From Alphaproteobacteria bacterium (GTDB taxonomy: Bacteria > Pseudomonadota > Alphaproteobacteria > Caulobacterales > Parvularculaceae), in the NCBI GenBank assembly GCA_030433215.1, contig JAUIMC010000004.1, forward strand, positions 186,001 to 250,000: a DNA stretch of 64,000 nt. The letters run 5' to 3'. The translations under genes and the position numbers were made by a program. This document shows, piece after piece, positions 28,701-37,761 of the stretch (position 1 is the first letter of the stretch; each line of letters opens with the position of its first letter). The notes under the pieces are model-generated. The model ran no database searches, was not told the origin of the DNA, and saw only the letters and a program-made list of their open reading frames with translations.

Positions 28701-29072
28701 AGCGACAAGGAGCACATGGTCGGCGCCGCGCAAAAGCTGCTCGATATGGGCTTTACGATCATCGCCACGGGCGGCACGGCGGACTATCTGAAAGGCCAGG
28801 GCCTCGACGTCGCCAAGGTCAACAAGGTCCTCGAAGGCCGCCCGCATATCGTCGACGCCTTGAAGAACGGCGAGGTGCAGATGGTCTTCAACACCACCGA
28901 AGGCGCCCAGTCGATCAAGGACTCGCGCTCCATCCGGACAACGGCGCTGGCCCAGAAAATCCCCTGCATCACCACCGCGGCGGGCGCCCGGGCGGCGGTC
29001 CGGGCCATTGAGGCCATGCGGGCCGGCGACCTCGAGGTCGCCCCGCTCCAGGCTTACTTCGCGGTTAATTAG
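25767..29072 (+). CDS. carB: Carbamoyl-phosphate synthase large subunit
   Basis: 1101-residue synthetase that makes carbamoyl phosphate from bicarbonate, two ATP and ammonia delivered by CarA. Two homologous ATP-grasp halves are visible. The first begins [20 protein letters not shown] and the second [20 protein letters not shown] near residue 590. Both contain the expected loops ([32 protein letters not shown]) and metal-site NPR motifs ([19 protein letters not shown]). The C-terminal MGS-like allosteric domain starts near 960 ([12 protein letters not shown]). A GTG lies one codon upstream, but ATG at 25767 gives the usual MPKRTD start. It is far from carA and needs its own promoter, probably in 25533-25766. 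Confidence 0.99.
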   Translation: MPKRTDISSILIIGAGPIIIGQACEFDYSGVQAVKALKEEGYRVILVNSNPATIMTDPELADATYVEPISPEFVEKVIARERPDALLPTMGGQTALNCALDLEQSGVLEKYGVQMIGARADVIEKAEDREKFRVAMEKIGLENPRSAIASSPAIKNDQGRTVGYDRASGVSNAMAYLEDIGLPAIIRPAFTLGGTGGGVAYNREEFEHYVRSGIEASPVGQVLIDESLLGWKEYEMEVVRDKADNCIIVCSIENVDPMGVHTGDSITVAPSLTLTDKEFQIMRNASIAVMREIGVETGGSNVQFAVNPETGRLVVIEMNPRVSRSSALASKATGFPIARIAAKLAVGYTLDELDNDITGATPASFEPTIDYVVTKIPRFAFEKFPGAEPTLSTAMKSVGEAMAIGRSFKESMQKAMRSLETGLCGLDPIEIPGLGEGDDANAFRAALAAPTPDRLRVTAEAFRHELPLEQIRSITQYDPWFLEQLSEIVETEKQIARDGLPDDPDALRALKAMGFSDKRLAQLCEGTEKQVREHRRTRGVRPVFKRIDTCAAEFEAKTPYMYSAYEPSFAGAPACESQPSDRKKVIILGGGPNRIGQGIEFDYCCCHAAFALADIGVESIMVNCNPETVSTDYDTSDRLYFEPLTAEDVLEIVAKEREQGELLGVIVQFGGQTPLKLARTLEEEGVPLLGTPYDAIDLAEDRERFQKLVQKLGLKQPKNATAPSREAAPAIAEEVGYPLVTRPSYVLGGRAMEIVRDKASLNQYLATAQIEINEDEPLLLDHYLQNAVEVDVDAISDGKDVFIAGVMEHIEEAGVHSGDSACSLPPYTLSEEIIEELKKETRRMALELGVVGLMNVQYAIKDNDIYIIEVNPRASRTVPFVAKAVGLPVARIAAKVMAGHKIKDLDLKWPALDHVAVKEVVFPFARFPGVDTVLGPEMRSTGEVMGIDVNFEKARAKSLIAAGARIPMKGCVFISLKDSDKEHMVGAAQKLLDMGFTIIATGGTADYLKGQGLDVAKVNKVLEGRPHIVDALKNGEVQMVFNTTEGAQSIKDSRSIRTTALAQKIPCITTAAGARAAVRAIEAMRAGDLEVAPLQAYFAVN

Positions 29073-29171
29073 GAAAACTCATTCGTTTCCAAAGGATTAT
29101 GGGGATAGATCGGGTCCGCCCGGTCTTGAAATTCCGGCGCGCGCTGATTAAATATCCGGCTGGCAAATCAG

Positions 29172-29212
29172 CGACGGCCCGACGCAAAGGCGCGGGCCGC
29201 GTTATTTTTTTA
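29172..29212 (+). terminator. Terminator after carB
   Basis: GC-rich inverted repeat (ACGGCCCG pairing with CGGGCCG) followed by GTTATTTTTTT, about 100 bases past the carB stop and 90 bases before greA. It separates the two transcription units; the arms are imperfect. Confidence 0.55.
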
Positions 29213-29300
29213 GCTTGAGAGTCCGAAACGCGACCCGAGAGCGTGCAGGAAGGGGCGGCCAATCCGGGCCGGTCCCGTCGCCAGGAGAAAGGGCGGACCC

Positions 29301-29774
29301 ATGGAGAAATTTCCGATGACCCTCGCCGGCTATCAGAAGCTGGAAGAGGATTTGAAAAAGCTCAAAAACGAGGAGCGCCCGGCGGTGATCCAGGCGATCG
29401 CCGAAGCGCGCGCTCATGGCGACCTCTCCGAAAACGCCGAATATCACGCCGCCAAGGAGCGCCAGGGCTGGATCGAAAGCCAGATCCTCGACCTGGAAGA
29501 CAAGTACAATCGCGCGGACGTCATCGACGTGGCCAAGCTGAATGGCGACACGGTGAAGTTCGGCGCCACCGTCACGCTGATCGACGAGGACACCGAAGAG
29601 GAAAAAGTCTGGCAGATCGTCGGCGATCTCGAAGCCGATGTGAAACAGCGCCGGATATCCATCTCCTCGCCCATCGCCCGCGCGCTCATCGGCAAGTCCG
29701 TCGGCGACTCGGTCGAGGTGCAGGCGCCCGGCGGCGCGCGCTCCTATGAGATCGAGAAAGTGGTCTACAAGTAA
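29301..29774 (+). CDS. greA: Transcription elongation factor GreA
   Basis: 157-residue factor that rescues backtracked RNA polymerase by stimulating cleavage of the transcript's 3' end. The N-terminal coiled coil ([40 protein letters not shown]) carries the acidic tip residues in GDLSENAEY. The C-terminal FKBP-like domain contains [20 protein letters not shown] and [20 protein letters not shown]. The ATG at 29301 gives the standard MEKFPMT start. It has its own unit after carB and is followed by a REP palindrome and a strong terminator. Confidence 0.98.
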   Translation: MEKFPMTLAGYQKLEEDLKKLKNEERPAVIQAIAEARAHGDLSENAEYHAAKERQGWIESQILDLEDKYNRADVIDVAKLNGDTVKFGATVTLIDEDTEEEKVWQIVGDLEADVKQRRISISSPIARALIGKSVGDSVEVQAPGGARSYEIEKVVYK

Positions 29775-29795
29775 AGGTATTTTCAGCCGCCGCCT

Positions 29796-29816
29796 CCCCA
29801 CGCTTTAAGCGTGGGG
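29796..29816. repeat. Single REP-like palindrome
   Basis: Palindrome CCCCACGC-N5-GCGTGGGG (loop TTTAA), identical in the arms to those at 51583 and 63535. The CGCCT just before it is shared with the copy at 63535. No facing partner is seen here, and the CCAG tail is degenerate. Confidence 0.8.
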
Positions 29817-29864
29817 TCCCCCCTGCAAAGCACAAGCAGATCTTGGGGCGGCTCAGAAGTATAG

Positions 29865-29895
29865 AACGCGCCTTTCGAAAGAGAGGCGCGTTTTT
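29865..29895 (+). terminator. Intrinsic terminator after greA
   Basis: Stem AACGCGCC / GGCGCGTT with an inner TTTC-GAAA pairing, followed by TTTTT. It lies 90 bases past the greA stop, beyond the REP palindrome. Confidence 0.8.
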
Positions 29896-29974
29896 GTATA
29901 ATAATATCTATTTTGATCCTTCTGCCCGCCCACATTGGCGAAAACCGATATCCAACAAGATTGCCCTATGCTCT

Positions 29975-30050
29975 GTGTCACGCCCGAGCTTGTCCCGGGC
30001 ATCCAGACCGGAAGACTACCGGATCGCCGTCATAAAGCCGGCGATGACAC
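29975..30050. repeat. Facing pair of REP-like palindromes between greA and gmk
   Basis: Unit 1 (29975-30006) has imperfect arms around GCCCGAGCTTGTCCCGGGC and ends ATCCAG. Unit 2 (30019-30050) starts CCGGAT and ends GATGACAC. They face each other across 12 bases, as at 23478. The rest of the 29775-30092 spacer is the terminator and single palindrome listed separately. Confidence 0.65.
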
Positions 30051-30092
30051 AAGGGACGCCGCCTTCTTCGGAATGAACTAAATATTTTGGCT

Positions 30093-30737
30093 TCACTCCC
30101 CGCGCACCATCTCTTTCACAATCGCGGATAGGCCGATCTGGCGGCGGCGTTTTAGGCGTTCGGCAAACAAAATCGAGCGCAGGAGTTCTTCGGATTCGTC
30201 GAGGTCGTAATTGACGATGACATAGTCGTATTCAGCCCAGTGGGACATTTCAGCGTCGGCTTTCGCCATGCGCCGCTGCACCACGTCTTCGGGGTCTTGC
30301 GCGCGCTGGCGCAGGCGCCGTTCAAGCTCCTCGCGCGAGGGCGGCAGGATGAAAACCTTGACCACGTCCTCGCCCGCGACCTCGTCGAGCTGCTGCGCGC
30401 CCTGCCAGTCGATGTCGAAGAGAACGTCCTTGCCCTGACGAAGCACGTCTTCGACGAGCGAGCGCGGCGTGCCGTAATAATGGCCGAAGACATTCGCCCA
30501 TTCGAGGAATTCGCCGTCATCGCGCATGCGGGTGAATTCGTCTTCCGAGACGAAATAATAATCCTTGCCGTGGGCCTCGCCCGGGCGGCGCTGGCGCGTC
30601 GTCGCGGAGATCGACAGCACCATTTCATCGTCTTTGGTGAGAAGGCGGTCGGCGAGCGTCGTCTTGCCGGCCCCCGAGGGGCTCGAGAGAATGAACATCA
30701 GGCCCCTTCGGGCCACTTTGAGATCGCCGCCGATCAT
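30093..30737 (-). CDS. gmk: Guanylate kinase
   Basis: 214-residue cytoplasmic enzyme that phosphorylates GMP to GDP with ATP. The P-loop is SSPSGAGKTTLADRLL. GMP-binding residues lie in SISATTRQRRPGEAHGKDYY and the stretch EFLEWANVFGHYYGTPR; DVLFDIDWQGAQQL and the lid ERRLRQRAQDPEDVVQRRM follow. A GTG lies one codon upstream of the ATG chosen (30737), and a later ATG (MFILSSPSG) is possible. It is the last gene of the fabD-to-gmk minus-strand run, 9 bases after yicC, an order found in many Alphaproteobacteria. Confidence 0.97.
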   Translation of the reverse strand: MIGGDLKVARRGLMFILSSPSGAGKTTLADRLLTKDDEMVLSISATTRQRRPGEAHGKDYYFVSEDEFTRMRDDGEFLEWANVFGHYYGTPRSLVEDVLRQGKDVLFDIDWQGAQQLDEVAGEDVVKVFILPPSREELERRLRQRAQDPEDVVQRRMAKADAEMSHWAEYDYVIVNYDLDESEELLRSILFAERLKRRRQIGLSAIVKEMVRGE

Positions 30738-30746
30738 CACGCCTGC

Positions 30747-31634
30747 CTATTCGATATTCTGCACCTGTTCGCGCAGCTGGTCGATCACCCGTTTAAGCTC
30801 AAGGCCGATACGCTTCAACTCCATATCCTGCGCTTTCGAGCATAAGGTGTTGGCTTCGCGGTTAAATTCCTGCGTCAGGAAGTCCAGATCGCGGCCCACG
30901 GGCCCCTCCCGGGCGATCAGCGCCCGGCCCGCCGCCACATGGGACGAGAGCCGGTCGAGCTCTTCCCTGACATCGGCCTTGATGGCCAGCAGCGAGGCTT
31001 CCTGGGCGAGACGCTCTTCCGGCACGGCGCCGTCGAGCAGCTCTTTCAGTTGCGCCGAAATCCGGTCGCGGATCGCGGCGGGCATGGCGGCGGCGTTCGC
31101 GGCGGCGTCGGCGGTCAGTTTCTCGATGGTCTCGAAATGCCCGGCGATCACCGCGCCCATGGCCGCGCCTTCGGAGCGCCGCGCGGCGACCAGCGCGTCG
31201 AGCGCTTCGCCGAAAGTTTTGAGGAGCGCCGCGAACAGCGCCGCGCGCGCCTCCTCGCTCAATTCTTCGTCCGCCTGTTCGATGACGCCGCGGAGGTTCA
31301 GCAAGCCGTCGGCGCTCGGCGGCGCGCATTCCACATTGAGGCGCAGCTTGTTGATCATCGAGACCGCCTCGGCGAGCATCGCTTCATTGATGCGATAGCC
31401 GGACTCCGTCTTGTCCGAACTCAGGGTCAGCGCGATATTCAGCGAGCCGCGAGAGAGTTTCTTCTTCGCAAGCTTGCGCATCTCCGGATCGAGGGCGTCA
31501 TAGCCGGAGGGCATGCGCGCGCGCCATTCGAGCCCGCGGCCGTTGACCGAGCGCACTTCCCAGACGAACCGCCAGCCTTCATGCGCGCCTTCCGCGCGCG
31601 CAAAGCCGGTCATGGAGGAGAGCGCCGCCGTCAT
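30747..31634 (-). CDS. yicC: YicC family protein
   Basis: 295-residue cytoplasmic protein of the YicC/YloC family, whose E. coli member is linked to RNA turnover as an endoribonuclease. Family marks are the opening SSMTGFARAEG, WEVRSVNGRGLEWRARMPSG, SRGSLNIALTL, and the C-terminal DLDFLTQEFNREANTLCSKA. The frame is open a further 12 codons upstream, but an ATG at 31634 overlaps the mltG stop as ATGA and places MTAALSSMTGF at the N-terminus, so I take it as the start. It sits between mltG and gmk; yicC-gmk adjacency is common. Confidence 0.95.
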   Translation of the reverse strand: MTAALSSMTGFARAEGAHEGWRFVWEVRSVNGRGLEWRARMPSGYDALDPEMRKLAKKKLSRGSLNIALTLSSDKTESGYRINEAMLAEAVSMINKLRLNVECAPPSADGLLNLRGVIEQADEELSEEARAALFAALLKTFGEALDALVAARRSEGAAMGAVIAGHFETIEKLTADAAANAAAMPAAIRDRISAQLKELLDGAVPEERLAQEASLLAIKADVREELDRLSSHVAAGRALIAREGPVGRDLDFLTQEFNREANTLCSKAQDMELKRIGLELKRVIDQLREQVQNIE

Positions 31635-32689
31635 TGCGCGCCGTTTCGCTGGCGTTCGATGGTCCGCCATTTCGCGACATTGGCGTTATGTTCGCGCAGG
31701 GTTTTGGCGAAGACATGCCCGCCTGTGCCGTCGGCGACGAAAAAGAGATCTTCCGTTTCTTCGGGGTTGAGAACGGCCCGGATCGACGCCTCGCCGGGAT
31801 TGGCGATGGGCGTCGGCGGCAGGCCGCGGATGATATAGGTGTTGTAAGGGGTTTCCTTGCGCAATTCGCTGACCCGGAGGCCGCGCCCCAGGGGCTCGCC
31901 CTCCGTCAGGCCGTAAATGATGGTCGGATCGCTCTCGAGGCGCATGCCGCGTTTGAGGCGGTTCACGAACACCGAGGCGATGCGCGCGCGTTCTTCGGGG
32001 ACGCCGGTCTCTTTCTCGACGATGGAGGCGAGAATGATCGCCTCTTCGCGCGTCGAGAAAGGAAGTTCGATGGCGCGGTCGTCCCAGATGGCGTCGAGAA
32101 GCGCGTCCTGATCCTTCATCATCCGCCTGAGGAGCGCGTCGCGGGTCTCGCCGCGGGTGAAGGCGAAAGTTTCAGGCAAAAGCTCGCCCTCGCCCGCCTC
32201 GACGGTGACCTCGCCTTCGAGCACTTCATCGGCGATCAGCAGGCGGACGATCTGCGCCGTGGTCAGGCCTTCCGGCGCGGTGAAGTAATGGAGAATGCTC
32301 TTGCCTTCGCGCAGCTGGTCGATGATTTCCATGACGCTGGAGCGCGCGGCAACCTCGTATTCGCCCGCCTTGATCTCGCCCTGCACGCCGCGAATGCGCA
32401 CCGCCGCAATGAACACTTCCGGATGCTTGATGACGCCTTCGTCTTCGAGCTGACGGGCGATGGTCGACACCGCGCTGCCGGGCGGCAGGAGAACGATGGT
32501 GTCTTCAGCGGCGGGGCCGGGTTCGGTCGCGGCGCGATAGCCGAGCCAGGCGCCGACGCCGATGGCCGCCGCCGCCAAGAGCGCAAGCCCCGTCATGAAC
32601 AGAAGGAAGGATTTCACCGCCCCGCCCCGCTGGCCGGCGCGCCGCTTCTGGCGCCTTGATTTCAATGCGTTTTGTTCGCCGCCCGTCAT
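31631..32689 (-). CDS. mltG: Endolytic murein transglycosylase MltG
   Basis: 352-residue inner-membrane enzyme that cleaves nascent glycan strands inside the peptidoglycan polymer and sets chain length. One N-terminal membrane helix (AVKSFLLFMTGLALLAAAAI) follows a basic cytoplasmic stretch. A LysM-like subdomain contains PPGSAVSTIARQLEDEGVIK. The catalytic YceG domain has ILASIVEKETGVPEERARIA with the expected catalytic Glu, then RLKRGMRLESDPTIIYGL and YNTYIIRGLPPTPIANPGEA. The frame also opens upstream at a TTG inside fabF, but ATG at 32689 is better. It overlaps yicC by ATGA and follows fabF on the same strand. Confidence 0.96.
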   Translation of the reverse strand: MTGGEQNALKSRRQKRRAGQRGGAVKSFLLFMTGLALLAAAAIGVGAWLGYRAATEPGPAAEDTIVLLPPGSAVSTIARQLEDEGVIKHPEVFIAAVRIRGVQGEIKAGEYEVAARSSVMEIIDQLREGKSILHYFTAPEGLTTAQIVRLLIADEVLEGEVTVEAGEGELLPETFAFTRGETRDALLRRMMKDQDALLDAIWDDRAIELPFSTREEAIILASIVEKETGVPEERARIASVFVNRLKRGMRLESDPTIIYGLTEGEPLGRGLRVSELRKETPYNTYIIRGLPPTPIANPGEASIRAVLNPEETEDLFFVADGTGGHVFAKTLREHNANVAKWRTIERQRNGAQ

Positions 32690-32726
32690 GCCTCTCGCTC
32701 GCCCTGCCCGCCGATTCCGGGGCAGT

Positions 32727-34013
32727 CTAGCCGTCAACGCGCCGCATCACCAGAGAGGCGTTGGTGCCGCCGAAGCCGAAGGAATTGGAAAGCGCGACAT
32801 TGATCGGCTTTTTAACGGCTTTCTTGGCGGCGAGATTGATCGGCGTTTCCACCGACGGGTTGTCGAGATTGAGCGTCGGCGGGATGACGCCGTCGCGCAT
32901 GGCGAGTAGGCAGAAGATCGCCTCCACCGCGCCGGCGGCGCCGAGCAAATGGCCGATAGAGGATTTCGTCGAGGACATGACGAGCCCGTCCGCCGCGTCG
33001 CCGAACAGCCGCTCCACGGCTTTCAGTTCGATCTCGTCGCCCACCGGCGTCGAGGTGCCGTGGGCGTTCACATAATCGATGTCTTTGGGCGCAAGGCCGG
33101 CGCGCTTCAGCGCCATTTCCATGGAGCGATAGCCGCCATTGCCGTCTTCGGCGGGCGAGGTGATGTGATAGGCGTCGCCCGATAATCCGTATCCGACGAT
33201 TTCGCCGTAGATCTTGGCGCCGCGCGCTTTCGCACGCTCATATTCCTCGAGCATGACGAAGCCCGAGCCCTCGCCCATGAGAAACCCGTCGCGGTCCTTG
33301 TCGTAAGGGCGCGAGGCCTTTTCAGGCGTGTCGTTGAAATGCGTGGTCAGCGCCTTGCAGGCGGAAAAGCCGGAAATGCCGATGGGGCAGATCGCGGCTT
33401 CCGCGCCGCCCGCCAGCATCACGTCGGCGTCGTCGAGGGCGATCAGCCGCGCCGCGTCGCCGATGGCGTGGGCGCCCGACGAACAGGCCGTCACCACCGC
33501 GTGGTTCGGACCCTTCATGCCGAGCCGGATCGACACCTGGCCGGAGACGAGATTGATGAGATTGCCGGTGATGAAGAAGGGCGACACGCGGCGCGGGCCC
33601 TTTTCATTCAAGACCAGCACTTCGTGCTCGATCCCCGAAAGCCCGCCAATGCCGGAACCGGTCATGACGCCGGCGCGGTCGCGTTCTTCTTCGGTTTTGA
33701 GTTCAAGTCCGGAATCGTCGAACGCCATCTGCGCGGCGGCGATTCCGAAAATGATGAATTCGTTGAGGCGGCGCTGTTCGCGCGGCTCGATGAAGTCGTC
33801 CGCGTTGAACGCGGCGTCGCCCGCCTTATCGCCGCCGCGCGTCCCGTCCGTGCGCGGCACCGACGCGGCGATGCGGCAGGGAAGGTTCGAGGCGTCGAAC
33901 TGTTCGATGGGCCCGGCGCCGGACTCGCCATTGATGAGCCGGCGCCATACGGGCTCGAGCCCCGCCCCGAGGGGCGTGACCAATCCCATTCCAGTAACGA
34001 CGACGCGGCGCAT
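32727..34013 (-). CDS. fabF: 3-oxoacyl-[acyl-carrier-protein] synthase II
   Basis: 428-residue condensing enzyme that elongates acyl-ACP with malonyl-ACP in fatty-acid synthesis. The catalytic triad is visible: the Cys in VVTACSSGAHAIG, the first His in NAHGTSTPVGDEIE, the second His in SSIGHLLGAAGAVEA. The end has SNSFGFGGTNASLV, typical of the thiolase-fold family. I start at 34013 (MRRVVVTGMGLVTPLG) because GGAG lies eight bases upstream; an ATG six codons earlier contains that site. It is downstream of acpP and upstream of mltG in the fab cluster. Confidence 0.98.
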   Translation of the reverse strand: MRRVVVTGMGLVTPLGAGLEPVWRRLINGESGAGPIEQFDASNLPCRIAASVPRTDGTRGGDKAGDAAFNADDFIEPREQRRLNEFIIFGIAAAQMAFDDSGLELKTEEERDRAGVMTGSGIGGLSGIEHEVLVLNEKGPRRVSPFFITGNLINLVSGQVSIRLGMKGPNHAVVTACSSGAHAIGDAARLIALDDADVMLAGGAEAAICPIGISGFSACKALTTHFNDTPEKASRPYDKDRDGFLMGEGSGFVMLEEYERAKARGAKIYGEIVGYGLSGDAYHITSPAEDGNGGYRSMEMALKRAGLAPKDIDYVNAHGTSTPVGDEIELKAVERLFGDAADGLVMSSTKSSIGHLLGAAGAVEAIFCLLAMRDGVIPPTLNLDNPSVETPINLAAKKAVKKPINVALSNSFGFGGTNASLVMRRVDG

Positions 34014-34145
34014 CAGACCAACTCCGGACATCTGGGGAGCCGCAGCTTTCGCCCGGAAACCGGCCGGCGCCGATGCGGTTTTTTAAACCCGTCAAACAGC
34101 GCCGCCGGGAATCCCATGCGGCTCGTTATCGGGAAGAACAGCGGT

Positions 34146-34382
34146 TTAAGACTTTTGTTCTTCGATAAACTTGATGGCGTCGCCGACCGTCTGAATGGTC
34201 TCGGCGGCGTCGTCGGGGATCTCAACGTCGAATTCTTCTTCGAACGCCATCACGAGCTCGACGATGTCGAGGCTGTCCGCGCCCAGATCGTCGATGAAGC
34301 TCGCCTTCGGCTCAACCTTGGCCGCATCCACGTCGAGATGTTCGACAACAATTTTTTTCACGCGTTCTGCAAGATCAGACAT
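34146..34382 (-). CDS. acpP: Acyl carrier protein
   Basis: 78-residue acidic carrier that holds growing acyl chains on a phosphopantetheine arm. The attachment serine is in [20 protein letters not shown]; four helices and the acidic helix II are typical. It sits between fabG and fabF, the standard order, with 183 bases upstream to fabG that may contain its own promoter, as is common for the abundantly expressed acpP. Confidence 0.99.
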   Translation of the reverse strand: MSDLAERVKKIVVEHLDVDAAKVEPKASFIDDLGADSLDIVELVMAFEEEFDVEIPDDAAETIQTVGDAIKFIEEQKS

Positions 34383-34565
34383 TCAACGCTCCTTGGTAAA
34401 AACAGTTCTTTACGATTTTCTGCCGGCGCCAGAAAGACGGGTTCCCGGCGGGGGTTAAACGGGGCCGCTAAACAGCGGGTTCGGGGCGCAATTACGGCAT
34501 ATTGCAGATTGTTGCAACGTCAAAACCGGACAGTGTGCGCTCCTGCCTGCAAGGCCTTGCGCGAC

Positions 34566-35303
34566 CTAAACCATCGCCATCCCGCCATTCACGTGCAGGG
34601 TCTGGCCAGTGACATAGCGCGCCTCCCCCGAGGCGAGATAGACCGCCGCCGCCGCAATATCCTCAGGCGCGCCCATGGCGCCAGCGGGAATCTTGCCGAG
34701 AATCGCCTCTTTCTGCTGATCGTTCAAGGCGTCCGTCATCGCCGTGGCGATAAAGCCCGGCGCGATGCAATTGACGGTGACATTGCGGCCCGCGACTTCC
34801 GCCGCCAGCGATTTCGACATGCCGATCATCCCGGCCTTGGAGGCGGCGTAGTTCGCCTGGCCGGCATTGCCGGTGACGCCGACAATCGAGGTCACGCCGA
34901 TGATGCGCCCGTAGCGCTGCTTGGTCATGCCTCTGAGCGACGCCTTGGCGAGCCGGAAATAGGCGGTGAGATTGATCTTCAGGACCTCGTCCCACATGTC
35001 GGGCTTCATCATCATCATCAGCGTGTCGCGGGTGACGCCCGCATTCGAGACGACAATGTCGAGCCCGCCCATGGCTTCCGAGGCGGTTTTCGGCAGCGCG
35101 TCAACGGCTTCGAGATCGGACAGGTTGCAAGGCGTTACATGAACGCGCTCTTTCAGATCGCCGGCCAGCGCTTCGAGCTTTTCAGCGCGCGTGCCGGAAA
35201 TCGCGACGCTCGCGCCTTGCGCGTGCAGCGCCCTGGCGACGGCTTCGCCTATGCCGCCCGTGGCGCCGGTGACAAGCGCGCGCTTGCCCGTGAGATCAAA
35301 CAT
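34566..35303 (-). CDS. fabG: 3-oxoacyl-[acyl-carrier-protein] reductase
   Basis: 245-residue NADPH-dependent ketoreductase of fatty-acid synthesis, SDR fold. The cofactor loop is VTGATGGIGEAVARAL. NAG appears in DIVVSNAGVTRDTLM, and the catalytic Ser-Tyr-Lys in VTSIVGVTGNAGQANYAASK. The C-terminal GEARYVTGQTLHVNGGMAMV is the classical FabG end. It follows fabD by 48 bases and precedes acpP, as expected for a fab operon. Confidence 0.98.
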   Translation of the reverse strand: MFDLTGKRALVTGATGGIGEAVARALHAQGASVAISGTRAEKLEALAGDLKERVHVTPCNLSDLEAVDALPKTASEAMGGLDIVVSNAGVTRDTLMMMMKPDMWDEVLKINLTAYFRLAKASLRGMTKQRYGRIIGVTSIVGVTGNAGQANYAASKAGMIGMSKSLAAEVAGRNVTVNCIAPGFIATAMTDALNDQQKEAILGKIPAGAMGAPEDIAAAAVYLASGEARYVTGQTLHVNGGMAMV

Positions 35304-35351
35304 GAAGCATCCTTTCCTTCAGCGGCGAAGACATTGCGTCTCTTGCGCGTC

Positions 35352-36287
35352 TTACGCCTTGGCGAAAGCGTCGATGTCGCCGGGCTCGCCCACATTCACG
35401 GTCTGCACATCGCGGTTGATGCGCTTGACGAGGCCGGACAGCACTTTGCCGGCGCCGACTTCCACAAACAATTCGCAGCCTTCTTTGGTCATGTGCGTGA
35501 CGCTTTCGGTCCAGCGCACGCGGCCCGTCACCTGACGCACGAGAAGATCGCGGATCGAGGCCGGATTGGCGACGTCTTTGGCGGTGACATTGGCGACCAG
35601 CGTCGTCGCCGGCGCGACAATTTTCGTTTCAGCGAGCGCTTCTTTCATGCGCTCGGCGGCGGGCGCCATCAGCGAGGAGTGAAACGGGGCCGAAACCGGC
35701 AGCAATTTCGCGATCTTGGCGCCGAATTCTTTGGCGCCGGCGCAGACCGCCTCGACGCGCGCCTTCTCACCGGAGATCACTACCTGGCCCGGCGCGTTGT
35801 CATTGGCGATTTCGCACACGCCCTCGCCTTCGGCGGCGTCGATGGCCTGTTGCGCGCCTTCCAGATCGACGCCGATCAGCGCCGCCATGGCGCCTTCGCC
35901 CACGGGAACCGCCGCCTGCATCGCTTCGCCGCGAATGCGAAGGAGCCGCGCCGTATCGGAAAGGCTGATGGCGCGCGCGGCGCACAGCGCTGAATATTCG
36001 CCAAGCGAGTGGCCGGCGACGAACATGGCGTTGGAGATGTCGGCGCCCGCTTCCGCTTCGAGGACGCGCATGGCCGCGATGGAATGGGCCATCAGCGCCG
36101 GCTGGGCGTTGGCCGTGAGCGTCAGCTCCTCCATGGGGCCGTCGCGCATCAGCTTCGACAGCTTCTGGCCGAGCGCCTCGTCGACTTCCTCGAAAACCTC
36201 GCGCGCAGCGGGAAAGGCGTCGGCAAGCGCCGCGCCCATGCCCACGGCCTGGCTGCCCTGCCCCGGAAAGATATAAGCCCGCGTCAT
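35352..36287 (-). CDS. fabD: Malonyl-CoA:ACP transacylase
   Basis: 311-residue enzyme that loads malonyl groups from CoA onto ACP. It has YIFPGQGSQAVGMG at the N-terminus, the nucleophile Ser in FVAGHSLGEYSALCAA, the catalytic-type His in LPVSAPFHSSLMAPAAERM, and the family QVVISGEKARVEAV block. The frame extends seven codons further to an ATG at 36308, but that one has no ribosome site; ATG at 36287 has GGAG about 12 bases upstream and gives the familiar MTRAYIFPGQGSQ. It is the first gene of the minus-strand fab cluster. Confidence 0.97.
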   Translation of the reverse strand: MTRAYIFPGQGSQAVGMGAALADAFPAAREVFEEVDEALGQKLSKLMRDGPMEELTLTANAQPALMAHSIAAMRVLEAEAGADISNAMFVAGHSLGEYSALCAARAISLSDTARLLRIRGEAMQAAVPVGEGAMAALIGVDLEGAQQAIDAAEGEGVCEIANDNAPGQVVISGEKARVEAVCAGAKEFGAKIAKLLPVSAPFHSSLMAPAAERMKEALAETKIVAPATTLVANVTAKDVANPASIRDLLVRQVTGRVRWTESVTHMTKEGCELFVEVGAGKVLSGLVKRINRDVQTVNVGEPGDIDAFAKA

Positions 36288-36536
36288 CGGCCGGCGGCGC
36301 TCCTTCATGATTAATCTGGCCCGCGGACATAGCGAGGCCCGCCCGTCAGGGCAAGGCGGAGAAAATAACTTCCTGCGCCCTTTCTGGGGAAGCGCCGAAG
36401 CGGCTGACGGCGGCGATTTTTTTCCAAACCGCCGCTTCGCCCAAAAGGGTCAGCCAGATGCGGCTGGACACCCGCCCCGCAAACGGGAGAAGAGAGGTGA
36501 AATCGCCAGATTGACGAGACCCAGATTGCCGAGATC

Positions 36537-37562
36537 ATGACCGAGCCGCCGATCCGCATCGCCAGCATTTCCAACAATCCACGGCCCGGCTGGGCCTGGA
36601 TTCGCGACCTCATGGGACCGGATTTCACGGTTGCGGGCCGGCCTCTCGACTGGCGGATCTATTCCATGCGCGGGGCGTCCCGCCCGGAGGCCCTCAATCG
36701 CTGGCGCGCCGCGCGCGCCCTCGCCCGGGACGCCGCGGCCGAGCCCTTCGATCTCGTGGTCAGCCACGGCCCCTGGGCCACGGCCTGGACCGAATGGGTC
36801 GCCAGCCCGAAAAAAACAGGCGCGCGCCACTTCGCCTTCGCGCTCAATTTTACCGACCTGCCCACCGGCCCCCGCAAGGCCATGATGGCCCGCGCCTTCA
36901 GGCAAGCTGACGCCCTGGCCGTATTTACTGATGCAGAACAAAGGCTTTACGCCGATTATTTCAAGCTCCGGCCCGAGACGCTCATCCGCGCGCCCTGGGG
37001 CGTCGCGCCGCCGGTTTCCGCCGAACAGCCCCGTCTGATCGAGGGGCCCTATTTCGCCGCCCTCGGGGGCGAGGCCCGCGATTACGCCGTCCTCTGCGAA
37101 GCCGCCCGGGCCCTGCCGGACACGCGCTTTGTCGCCGTAGCCCGGCCCCACAGCTTCGAGGGGCTCGATCCCCCGGCCAATCTCGAGGTGCGCTTCAATC
37201 TGCCCTTTGACGAGGCCTGGGGCGTCGTCCAGCACGCGACGGCCGCCCTGGTTCCCTTGCGCTCGCGCGAGACCCCTTGCGGGCTGGTCACGCTGGTCGG
37301 CGCCATGCATCTCGGCAAGGCGCAGATCGTCACCGACGCCGCCGGGGCGGCCGACTACCTCAAGGACGGGGAAACCGGCCTTCTCGTCCCGCCGGGAGAC
37401 GCCGGAGCGCTCGCCGCCGCCATTGGCCGCCTGCAAGCCGATCCGGCCCTGGCCGCCCGCCTCGGCGCAGCCGCCAAGGCCGAGGCCAGCGCCCATTGCA
37501 GCGAGGCCGCGACGGTCGATTTCTTCGCCGGGCTCCTGGCCCGCTGGTTCGGCGAAAAATAA
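36537..37562 (+). CDS. GT-B fold glycosyltransferase (family 4-like)
   Basis: 341-residue cytoplasmic glycosyltransferase. The C-terminal Rossmann domain ends with the GT4-type donor site: [40 protein letters not shown], and [19 protein letters not shown], where the [13 protein letters not shown] segment holds the sugar-nucleotide-binding Glu motif. The N-terminal half ([15 protein letters not shown]) would bind the acceptor. It lies between the divergent fab cluster and rpsF and is not part of either. Donor and acceptor are unknown; a cell-envelope glycan role is the usual assumption. Confidence 0.82.
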   Translation: MTEPPIRIASISNNPRPGWAWIRDLMGPDFTVAGRPLDWRIYSMRGASRPEALNRWRAARALARDAAAEPFDLVVSHGPWATAWTEWVASPKKTGARHFAFALNFTDLPTGPRKAMMARAFRQADALAVFTDAEQRLYADYFKLRPETLIRAPWGVAPPVSAEQPRLIEGPYFAALGGEARDYAVLCEAARALPDTRFVAVARPHSFEGLDPPANLEVRFNLPFDEAWGVVQHATAALVPLRSRETPCGLVTLVGAMHLGKAQIVTDAAGAADYLKDGETGLLVPPGDAGALAAAIGRLQADPALAARLGAAAKAEASAHCSEAATVDFFAGLLARWFGEK

Positions 37563-37761
37563 GGCTTTTCGGCTTGCCACAGCCGCGTCAGTCGGTTATG
37601 TCCGCCGCCTTCACGAGCGACGGTCAGACGCGCCGGCCCGGAATTCAGGTTCGGGGTCCGGTTTAAGGGATGGTCCCTTAGCGTCTCGAGCCGAAGGCGT
37701 TTCCCGGTCGCCAGCAGACAGGGATCAGCGTCTCCGTCGCCCAGACGAGGAGCTGGCTTCA

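Noticed and set aside
25659-28847. Long minus-strand frames opposite carB
   Set aside because: carB is complete and motif-rich on the plus strand; the antisense frames have no recognisable domains.
33339-35993. Very long plus-strand open frame (884 codons) across fabF-acpP-fabG-fabD
   Set aside because: It lies antisense to four well-supported fatty-acid genes and its translation is Arg/Asp/Gly-rich without motifs; a high-G+C shadow frame.
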